From positions 1-44,689 of the forward strand of contig JAFRJJ010000050.1 in the NCBI GenBank assembly GCA_017432325.1: a stretch of 44,689 bases of DNA. Reading direction: 5' to 3'. A model generated the notes under the pieces. The model saw nothing but the letters and a program-made list of their open reading frames with translations, ran no database searches and was not told the DNA's origin. The position numbers were made by a program, and so were the translations under genes. Positions within the stretch are counted from its first letter, which is position 1; every line of letters begins with the position of its first letter. This DNA is from Solobacterium sp. (GTDB lineage: Bacteria > Bacillota_I > Bacilli_A > Erysipelotrichales > Erysipelotrichaceae). This document shows, piece by piece, positions 39,442-44,689 of this stretch.

Positions 39442-39521
39442 AAAGAGTATAAAAAGGAAAGTCAATGGCCCGGAGAGCAGAATAACCTCCGGCTGTTTAA
39501 AGGAATTTGTCATCCATAACA

Positions 39522-39530
39522 TGGTAAAAT
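39522..39530 (+). promoter_or_regulatory. Extended -10 promoter of the DUF3783/pseudouridine operon
   Basis: TGGTAAAAT; predicted start is about 39537, giving a very short leader (about 10 nt) with part of the SD before the ATG at 39547. Confidence 0.45.
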
Positions 39531-39546
39531 ACTGGTGAGGCATTTT

Positions 39547-40104
39547 ATGAAGAAAATATTATTATATGGTTTAACTGATCAGGAATCAGATCTTTTGCAG
39601 GACTGCGCCGTTGAACTGGAGATCCCTGTTTATATCGTTGGTGATTCGGCTTTGGATGAAGTTCTGGGAAGACTGTTTGAACTGAATGATGATCTCGATA
39701 CAAGGGCAGTGGAATTTGATGAGGAGTTCATGATCATGGATGGCATGACCAAGGAAGACCTGCTGGAACTGCTCAGGGTATTTGACAAACACGGTTTTGA
39801 ATTTGACGGTGTGAAAGTCATGCGGACACCTTCCAATGAGCAATGGACACTGCGTGAGCTTCTGAAGGAAACACAGTCCGAACACCGCATTGCCCAGCGT
39901 GCCATGATCCTGACTCAGCTGCTGAAGTCATGCAATATGCTGGATCTGAGCACAATGCAGCCGGAGGAAAGGCAGAAGTTCAAAGACAGCCTGATGGATT
40001 CATTTATGCTGCTGCAGTCAGGTACGTATACACTGGAAGAGATCGATGACTGCCTGCACCGTGTCAGTGAAGGACTGAAAGCGGCACATAAACTGTATAA
40101 CTGA
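39547..40104 (+). CDS. DUF3783 domain protein
   Basis: 185 residues. The N-terminal part (about 1-105) starts KKILLYGLTDQESDLLQDCA and contains EEFMIMDGMTKEDLLELLRV followed by FDGVKVMRTPSNEQWTLREL, the DUF3783 pattern. The C-terminal half is all helical (EHRIAQRAMILTQLLKSC, then a long helix). Function unknown. The ATG at 39547 has GTGAGG 6 nt upstream; a GTG at 39535 is in frame but lies at the predicted transcription start. The pseudouridine kinase gene begins 8 nt after its stop, so it belongs to that operon. Confidence 0.75.
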   Translation: MKKILLYGLTDQESDLLQDCAVELEIPVYIVGDSALDEVLGRLFELNDDLDTRAVEFDEEFMIMDGMTKEDLLELLRVFDKHGFEFDGVKVMRTPSNEQWTLRELLKETQSEHRIAQRAMILTQLLKSCNMLDLSTMQPEERQKFKDSLMDSFMLLQSGTYTLEEIDDCLHRVSEGLKAAHKLYN

Positions 40105-40112
40105 GGGATGAT

Positions 40113-41051
40113 ATGCGTAAAATCTGTGTAACAGGCGGCGCGAATGTTGATATCTGCGGCGCATCCTATGAAGAATTACGGGCATACGACTCAAATCCCG
40201 GAATGATCGAGATCAGATTCGGAGGCGTCGGAAGAAATATCGCTGAGATCTGTGCGCTGATCGGCCAGAAGGTACGGTTTGTTACAGCTTTTTCTTCAGA
40301 CTTCTATGGGAAAGAAATGAAGAAAGACTGTGAAGCGCTTGGCATGGACTGCAGTTATGCAAAGATATCGGATGCGTATCCCAGTTCCATATATCTCGCC
40401 ATTCTAGATGAGAAGCGTGATATGCGTATCGCTATGAGCGATATGCGCATTCTTGATGAACTGACGCCTGAGGATGCCCTGAACGGCGTGAAGGATCTGA
40501 ACGAGAATGATATACTGGTACTTGATGCAAATTTGTCGGAAAGTCTTCTGCACGAACTTGCACTAAAAGCCGGCGGACTGAAAGCGGCAGACCCTGTCAG
40601 CATTTCCAAAGCAAAGCGGTTCGTTCCGATCCTCGGGAGCCTGCAGATATTCAAACCGAATCAGTTTGAGTCTGCATCCCTGACGGGTATTACGATCGTG
40701 GATGAACATGATGCTGTCAGGTCACTCGACTGGTTCCTGGAAAGGGGTGTCAGGGAAGTGATCATATCGATGGCGGACAGAGGAGTACTTCTTGGAACCC
40801 AGGAAGGAAAGCACTGGATCCGTCACCGAATCATCGATCTGGAAAATGCCACAGGCGGGGGAGATACCTTTATGGGAGCCTATGTCTGTGAGAGATTGAA
40901 TGGAGCTGATCCAAGTACATCTGCTGTTTATGCGCTCAGCGCTGCAGTTACGGCGATCGAACAGAATTCAGTCAGAAAACGCCGGCTGAATGACAAAGAG
41001 ATCAGAGAAGGGATCGCATCCCTGAATATAGAGGAGAAGATATTGCTATGA
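40113..41051 (+). CDS. psuK: Pseudouridine kinase (PfkB family)
   Basis: 312 residues. ICVTGGANVDICG and FGGVGRNIAEICALIGQKV are the substrate motifs shared with PsuK/YeiC, and LENATGGGDTFMGA carries the catalytic Asp in a G-G-G-D anion hole. It phosphorylates pseudouridine to pseudouridine-5'-phosphate. The call rests mainly on the overlapping psuG (ATGA at 41048-41051). SD GAGGGATG precedes the ATG. Confidence 0.9.
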   Translation: MRKICVTGGANVDICGASYEELRAYDSNPGMIEIRFGGVGRNIAEICALIGQKVRFVTAFSSDFYGKEMKKDCEALGMDCSYAKISDAYPSSIYLAILDEKRDMRIAMSDMRILDELTPEDALNGVKDLNENDILVLDANLSESLLHELALKAGGLKAADPVSISKAKRFVPILGSLQIFKPNQFESASLTGITIVDEHDAVRSLDWFLERGVREVIISMADRGVLLGTQEGKHWIRHRIIDLENATGGGDTFMGAYVCERLNGADPSTSAVYALSAAVTAIEQNSVRKRRLNDKEIREGIASLNIEEKILL

Positions 41052-41956
41052 ACATCAGAGTAAATGAAGAAGTGGTAAAGGCATTAAAAGAGAACAGACC
41101 TGTCGTGGCGCTGGAATCTACGATCATTTCACACGGTATGCCTTATCCGCAGAATGTTGAGACTGCGCTTCAGGTAGAAAAAATTGTCCGTGACAATGGT
41201 GCTGTTCCGGCTACGATCGGTATCATTGACGGTGTAGGTGTTGTAGGCATGAAGCCTGAAGAGATCGAGGAATTCGGAAAGCGCGGAATGTCAATACCCA
41301 AGGTGTCCAGGCGTGATCTGCCGGTGATCTTTGCTGAGAAGTCATGGGGCGCAACAACAGTGGCCACGACAATGATCCTTGCGGCGAAAGCAGGCGTGGA
41401 ATTCTTCGTGACAGGCGGAATCGGCGGTGTTCACAGAGGAGCTGAAACAACATTTGATGTTTCTGCCGACCTGGAAGAACTGGCGAGAACAAATGTCACG
41501 GTGATCTGCGCAGGAGCCAAGGCGATCCTTGATCTTCCCAAGACACTGGAAGTTCTTGAAACAAAAGGCGTACCGGTACTTGGATACCGGACAAAAGAAC
41601 TGCCTGCCTTCTATACAAGAACAAGCGGACTGAAAGTCGATTATGCTCTGAAAGATGCAGAAGATGCCGCGAGTATCGTTAAGGCTAAGAGAGATTTCGG
41701 ACTGGATGGAGGCATCCTGATTACGAACCCGATCCCCGAGGAATTCTCAATGGATCCGGCAGAAATAAACGCAGCGATCGACCGTGCACTTCAGGAAATG
41801 GACGAAAAGGGCATCAAAGGAAAAGAATGTACACCGTTCCTGCTGGCAAAGGTTGCTGAGATCACGGGCGGAGATTCCCTGAATTCAAATATCAGGCTTG
41901 TATTCAATAACGCGGCTCTCGGCGCGCAGATCGCCGCGGCTTACTGCAGGTTGTAA
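41048..41956 (+). CDS. psuG: Pseudouridine-5'-phosphate glycosidase
   Basis: 302 residues, family length. VVALESTIISHGMPYPQN carries the conserved Glu, GIIDGVGVVGM and TTVATTMILAAKAG the Lys/phosphate region, and FFVTGGIGGVHRGAE the phosphate-binding loop. It cleaves the C-C bond of pseudouridine-5'-phosphate to uracil and ribose-5-phosphate, completing RNA-derived pseudouridine breakdown after PsuK. It is translationally coupled to psuK, and the AAC(3)-like gene starts 2 nt after the stop. Confidence 0.95.
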   Translation: MNIRVNEEVVKALKENRPVVALESTIISHGMPYPQNVETALQVEKIVRDNGAVPATIGIIDGVGVVGMKPEEIEEFGKRGMSIPKVSRRDLPVIFAEKSWGATTVATTMILAAKAGVEFFVTGGIGGVHRGAETTFDVSADLEELARTNVTVICAGAKAILDLPKTLEVLETKGVPVLGYRTKELPAFYTRTSGLKVDYALKDAEDAASIVKAKRDFGLDGGILITNPIPEEFSMDPAEINAAIDRALQEMDEKGIKGKECTPFLLAKVAEITGGDSLNSNIRLVFNNAALGAQIAAAYCRL

Positions 41957-41958
41957 TT

Positions 41959-42777
41959 ATGTTCAGACGCAGTGATACACTGACAGATCTTGTTACGAAA
42001 GATGATCTGATCGATACATTCAAGGCGCTCGGTCTTGGTCCCGGCAGGATCATCGAGGTACATTCCTCTTTGTCTTCCCTGGGTTATGTTGTTGGCGGAG
42101 CGCAGACAGTCGTGGATGCATTGATGGAATGCGTGACAGAAGAAGGAACGATCATCATGCCGGTACAGCTGGGAGACAATACAGACCCCAGCTCCTGGAG
42201 CAATCCGCCGGTCAGGCCGAATCTCTGGGATACGATCAGAGAGAGTATGCCTGTACCTGATCCCCGTCATTCCGATCTGAGAAAAATGGGTGCTGTTGTT
42301 GAGAATTTCCGTCAGCGTGAAGGTGTGATTTTTTCACCTCATCCCTGCGAAGCATACGCAGCCTGGGGGAAATACGCGAAAGTACTCTGCAATCATCAGT
42401 CTTTCCACTTCCCGCTGTCTGAGGAATCTCCCGCAGCCCGTCTGTATGAGCTGAAGGGTGATGTGCTCATGATCGGGACAGGACTGGACACGTGCACATG
42501 TCTTCATCTTGCGGAATACCGCTCAGACTGCAGGCCGATCGTTATCCGCGGCACAAGCACCGGAACAGAAGAAGGTCCTCAGTGGAGGAAATATCTGGAT
42601 CTTGAAGTCAACAGTGATGACTTTACAGCACTTGAGCAGATACTCATTAAAAAAGGTCTCTTCCGGCAGCTTACGCTGAATCAATGCAAGATCAGCTGTT
42701 TCCCGGCGGCAGACGCCATTGATGAGGCAATGAATTATTTTGACAGATCAACTGTATACGATCTTTACCGATCATAA
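41959..42777 (+). CDS. AAC(3)/YokD-fold N-acetyltransferase-like protein
   Basis: 272 residues. VHSSLSSLGYVVGGAQTVVDAL matches the AAC(3) start HsSlsslG.v.GGa..vi.aL, and RKMGAVVENFRQREGVIFSPHP followed by YAAWGKYA is the conserved acceptor block with its HP and A-x-G. The CoA site GDVLMIGTGLDTCTCLHLAE is typical. The family includes resistance enzymes, but many members, such as B. anthracis BA2930 and B. subtilis YokD, are metabolic or uncharacterised. Here it follows psuG in a catabolic operon, so a small-molecule acetyltransferase role is more likely than resistance. Terminator follows. Confidence 0.85.
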   Translation: MFRRSDTLTDLVTKDDLIDTFKALGLGPGRIIEVHSSLSSLGYVVGGAQTVVDALMECVTEEGTIIMPVQLGDNTDPSSWSNPPVRPNLWDTIRESMPVPDPRHSDLRKMGAVVENFRQREGVIFSPHPCEAYAAWGKYAKVLCNHQSFHFPLSEESPAARLYELKGDVLMIGTGLDTCTCLHLAEYRSDCRPIVIRGTSTGTEEGPQWRKYLDLEVNSDDFTALEQILIKKGLFRQLTLNQCKISCFPAADAIDEAMNYFDRSTVYDLYRS

Positions 42778-42784
42778 CACCAAT

Positions 42785-42848
42785 CATGTTTCAGTCAGGC
42801 TGATGCGATATCTTCAGCTGTCTGAGACATGTTTTTTTCGTTCATCGG
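42785..42848 (+). terminator. Intrinsic terminator of the pseudouridine operon
   Basis: CATGTTTCAG (42785-42794) pairs with CTGAGACATG (42832-42841, one G-T), with an inner CTGA/TCAG hairpin; seven T follow. Confidence 0.85.
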
Positions 42849-42965
42849 TGCGATGCGGTTTGTCAGGAACCTGTCTGTCAGCATGCGCTGTATGAAAAAA
42901 ATATCATGTAATTCAAAAGTATTCTTCAAAGTTAAGTCAGTAAACAGTTAACATTATGTGTGTTG

Positions 42966-42974
42966 TGCTATAAT
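42966..42974 (+). promoter_or_regulatory. Extended -10 promoter of thiT
   Basis: TGCTATAAT matches the extended -10 consensus perfectly. Predicted start is about 42981, just before the riboswitch. Confidence 0.65.
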
Positions 42975-42985
42975 TCATTCGTGGA

Positions 42986-43083
42986 CAGGGGTGCGGAAAC
43001 GCTGAGAAATACCCTTATCACCTGATCTAGGTAACGCTAGCGTAGGGAGTTCTGTGGATCCTTACGCCTTCAAATGGAGGTGT
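42986..43083 (+). ncRNA. TPP riboswitch (THI element) with translational platform
   Basis: The aptamer has the conserved pieces in order: GGGGTGC, GCTGAGAAATACCC, ACCTGATCTAGGTAA and GCTAGCGTAGGGA (42988-43048). Downstream, ACGCCT (43064-43069) can pair with AGGTGT (43078-43083) to hide the SD of thiT. GCGTAGGG of the aptamer (43040-43047) can instead pair with CCTTACGC (43060-43067), freeing the SD. TPP binding locks the aptamer, so the gene should be off at high TPP. Together with the terminator and promoter, this accounts for the 313-nt gap 42778-43090. Confidence 0.95.
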
Positions 43084-43090
43084 TTTTATT

Positions 43091-43642
43091 ATGAATAGCA
43101 GAAATCAGACCAGATTGATTGCCTATATGGCACTTTATGCAGCACTGTATGTTGTCCTGAAGTTTGTAGGTAACTATATCCCGTTCCTGCAGATGCCTCA
43201 GGGAGGATCGATCGAGATCGAATTGATCGCGATCTTTGTGGCATCCTGGCATCTCGGATGGAAATATGGTATCGGTGTTGCTATGTTATCCTGGCTTATT
43301 ACATTCGTCCTTGGCAGCAACAGATGGTACCTGAATCCGATGCAGTATTCATTGGATTACTTTCTCCCGCTGATCGCTGTGGGTCTAGCACGCCTGTTTG
43401 GGACAAATTCAGACAAAAAGTATTACATCGGTGTTGTTGTTTCCATGGTGTTTAAGTTCATGTCCAATGTACTGTCCGGTGTATACTACTGGCCTCCTGA
43501 GGAAGAGGTGGCCGGTTCTGCAGCTGCCTGGGTATATTCCCTCAGCTATAATACCTGGTACAATCTGGTCACCTGCATCGTATGTATGATCGTTGTTCCT
43601 CTGCTGATCAAACGGCTTCAGAATGCGAACGTATTGAAATAA
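43091..43642 (+). CDS. thiT: ECF-type thiamine transporter S component
   Basis: 183 residues, six membrane helices. IAYMALYAALYVVLKFVGNYI is TM1, PQGGSIEIELIAIF is the substrate-proximal motif of ThiT (M-P-x-G-G-S), GWKYGIGVAMLSWLITF follows, and W/Y-rich segments (NRWYLNPMQYSLDYFLPL, YYWPPEEE, YNTWYNL) line the thiamine pocket. It works with a shared EcfT/EcfA module that is not in the window. Control by the TPP riboswitch directly upstream confirms the vitamin. Confidence 0.93.
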   Translation: MNSRNQTRLIAYMALYAALYVVLKFVGNYIPFLQMPQGGSIEIELIAIFVASWHLGWKYGIGVAMLSWLITFVLGSNRWYLNPMQYSLDYFLPLIAVGLARLFGTNSDKKYYIGVVVSMVFKFMSNVLSGVYYWPPEEEVAGSAAAWVYSLSYNTWYNLVTCIVCMIVVPLLIKRLQNANVLK

Positions 43643-43666
43643 CACCCTGAGCGGTGTTATTTTTTT
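43641..43666 (+). terminator. Intrinsic terminator of thiT
   Basis: AACACC (43641-43646) pairs with GGTGTT (43653-43658) followed by ATTTTTTT. The stem overlaps the thiT stop codon. Confidence 0.85.
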
Positions 43667-43719
43667 ATGGCATGGATTGACAACATGAGTAGAATATTAG
43701 TGTAGAAAGAGAGAAAGCT

Positions 43720-44256
43720 ATGTATCCTGAGGTGGGAACCGAACAATATATACAGAGTTTCAAGCACAACGGATCATTGCACAGAACCTGGTGCAAGGGA
43801 TATATCGTTGAGTCTGATGAAAAACATATTGTTGCGGTCACAAACAAAACATGGGTAATAGAGTCGGACGGAAGAAGATGGCTGACCAGAGAGCCTGCAG
43901 TATGTTTCTTCTGGCCGGACCGCTGGTACAATGTGATCTCCATGATCAGGAAGGGCGGAGTTTATTATTACTGCAATCTTGCGTCGCCGACATTGTTTGA
44001 CGGAGAAGCAATCAAGAATATTGATTATGATCTCGATGTCAAACTGTATCCGGACAGGAGTTATCAGATCCTTGATGAGAATGAGTATCGGATCCATGCA
44101 AGAGAAATGAATTATATAGAAGATATCCGTGAGATCCTTGATGAGCAGATGGATGAACTTCTTGCGGCGATGGAAGCGGAAGAAGATCCGTTCAATACAA
44201 AATGTATAGAACGGTACTACCAGAGATATCTGGAGATGACACACACGATCAGATAA
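43720..44256 (+). CDS. DUF402 / nucleoside tri- and diphosphatase (Ntdp) family
   Basis: 178 residues. IQSFKHNGSLHRTWCKGYIV, EPAVCFFWPDRWYNVISMI, GGVYYYCNLASPTLFDGEAIKNIDYDLDVKLYPD are the DUF402 landmarks; the cluster of Asp residues (YDLD, and D in YPD) binds metal in the family. B. subtilis YgaC and S. aureus Sa1684 are described nucleoside tri/diphosphatases of this group. A C-terminal helix pair completes it. AGAGAG precedes the ATG. Terminator at 44273-44305. Confidence 0.85.
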   Translation: MYPEVGTEQYIQSFKHNGSLHRTWCKGYIVESDEKHIVAVTNKTWVIESDGRRWLTREPAVCFFWPDRWYNVISMIRKGGVYYYCNLASPTLFDGEAIKNIDYDLDVKLYPDRSYQILDENEYRIHAREMNYIEDIREILDEQMDELLAAMEAEEDPFNTKCIERYYQRYLEMTHTIR

Positions 44257-44272
44257 TAAAACCATGGAAATG

Positions 44273-44305
44273 ATGCAGATGACCGGCGGGTGATCTGCAT
44301 TTTTT
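44273..44305 (+). terminator. Intrinsic terminator of the DUF402 gene
   Basis: ATGCAGAT (44273-44280) pairs with ATCTGCAT (44293-44300), followed by TTTTT. Confidence 0.85.
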
Positions 44306-44420
44306 CTGCTTAAAACATATGGTTAAGGGGAAGAATCTGCGCAAAATAATGAGAAAAACGTTAGTTAAGCGGTTACAAAAATGAAAAGAATGAAAATTTT
44401 CAAAAAGTCAAAAAAAGTGC

Positions 44421-44449
44421 TTGCCAATGGGCATTGTTAGTGATAAATT
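44421..44449 (+). promoter_or_regulatory. rrn promoter P1
   Basis: TTGCCA (44421-44426), 17-nt spacer, TAAATT (44444-44449). The upstream 100 nt is A-rich and could serve as an UP element. Confidence 0.7.
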
Positions 44450-44514
44450 AAGAAGGCACTCGGGAAAACGGGGTCGGCATCGAAAAGAAATTCGAAAGAA
44501 ATGAAAAAAAGATG

Positions 44515-44543
44515 TTGACAGGTTAAAGCGAATGCGATAGAAT
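44515..44543 (+). promoter_or_regulatory. rrn promoter P2
   Basis: TTGACA (44515-44520), 17-nt spacer, TAGAAT (44538-44543). Second promoter of the tandem pair. Confidence 0.8.
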
Positions 44544-44578
44544 CTTGATTTGCTCGAAGCCGGAGAGGCGAGGGCGAG

Positions 44579-44593
44579 TGATCTTTGAAAACT
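44579..44593 (+). promoter_or_regulatory. rRNA leader boxA (antitermination)
   Basis: TGATCTTTGAAAACT matches the Bacillota rRNA leader boxA (TGTTCTTTGAAAACT in B. subtilis). It shows that a 16S rRNA gene should begin just past the right edge. The leader 44550-44689 has no coding potential. Confidence 0.8.
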
Positions 44594-44609
44594 GAACCAG
44601 AAATTAAGC

Positions 44610-44655
44610 AACAGACGTCAATAAATTTATGGAAATCGGTCTGTTTAGAACAGAC
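44610..44655 (+). other. Alternative hairpins in the rRNA leader
   Basis: GTCTGTT (44639-44645) can pair with AACAGAC at 44649-44655 (tight 3-nt loop) or with the identical AACAGAC at 44610-44616. Only one can form at a time. It may guide processing of the 16S 5' end. Confidence 0.5.
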
Positions 44656-44689
44656 TGAAATACAGCAAAAAATAATGAGCTAAATCAAA

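Noticed and set aside
41959..42777. Antibiotic-resistance gene (aminoglycoside acetyltransferase)
   Set aside because: Only the fold is supported; the operon context is pseudouridine catabolism and no mobile element is near.
43678..43683. TTGACA upstream of the DUF402 gene as a -35
   Set aside because: The nearest AT-rich hexamer (AATATT) is only 10 nt away, which is too short for a standard promoter.
1..44689. CRISPR arrays, tRNA genes, tandem repeats
   Set aside because: No regularly spaced direct repeats and no cloverleaf with a T-loop GTTCRA signature were seen on reading both strands.

Overview
The window looks like chromosomal DNA from a low-to-mid GC Bacillota (Firmicutes), most likely an anaerobic gut-type lineage near Erysipelotrichia or Clostridia. 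Supporting signs are PTS sugar uptake, a ThiT-type ECF thiamine transporter under a TPP riboswitch, Ntdp/DUF402, DUF1848 and DUF3783 proteins, Bacillota-type SD sequences, TGn extended -10 promoters, and an rRNA leader with a Bacillota-type boxA. The exact genus cannot be read from the sequence. Nearly all genes are intact; the only clear mobile DNA is the 5' end of a transposase at the left edge.

Layout. 1-187: 5' end of an IS1182-like transposase (minus). 414-1186: small phage-holin-4-like membrane protein and a flavodoxin-like protein. 1326-6353: a tightly coupled MoxR / DUF58 / small membrane protein / vWA / vWA / TPR operon of the Bat type. 6507-8825: MATE exporter, then an 8Fe ferredoxin fused to a degenerate 2-oxoacid oxidoreductase-like domain. 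9097-11607: L,D-transpeptidase and sodium symporter. 11602-13387 (minus): peptide deformylase-like protein and 6-phospho-beta-glucosidase. 13504-19650: sugar operon (fructokinase, amylosucrase-like GH13, HAD phosphatase, sucrose-type PTS EIIBCA, HPr). 19732-22191: divergent AraC regulator and MFS transporter. 22357-29019: CCG-domain protein, M29 aminopeptidase, peptidase T, phosphoesterase lipoprotein and S9 peptidase. 29115-30044: DUF1848. 30308-32848: SLC13-type transporter and amidohydrolase. 32965-33507 (minus): MarR regulator with a clear double operator. 33684-36697: PfkB kinase, NAGPA-type phosphodiester glycosidase and an unrecognised membrane-anchored protein. 36883-39397 (minus): DtxR/MntR-family regulator, isoaspartyl dipeptidase and DUF4230 protein. 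39547-42777: DUF3783 protein, pseudouridine kinase, pseudouridine-5'-phosphate glycosidase and an AAC(3)-fold protein. 42986-43642: TPP riboswitch and ThiT. 43720-44256: DUF402/Ntdp. 44421-44689: tandem rrn promoters and leader; the 16S gene should start just past the right edge.

The most interesting unit is the sugar operon. It pairs a sucrose-type PTS, which should deliver a phosphorylated disaccharide, with an amylosucrase-family enzyme, which in characterised members uses unphosphorylated sucrose. No GH32 sucrose-6-phosphate hydrolase is present, a HAD phosphatase sits between them, and the operon carries its own HPr with His15 but Lys in place of regulatory Ser46. A testable reading is import as sugar-phosphate, dephosphorylation, glucosyl transfer to a glucan, and phosphorylation of the released fructose. 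Other highlights are a DtxR/MntR regulator with a mixed MntR/DtxR metal site, three genes that appear leaderless (-10 box ending exactly 6 nt before the ATG), a terminator encoded inside a convergent gene, and a readable TPP-riboswitch expression platform. All functions are inferred from sequence patterns read by eye; no database search was run.
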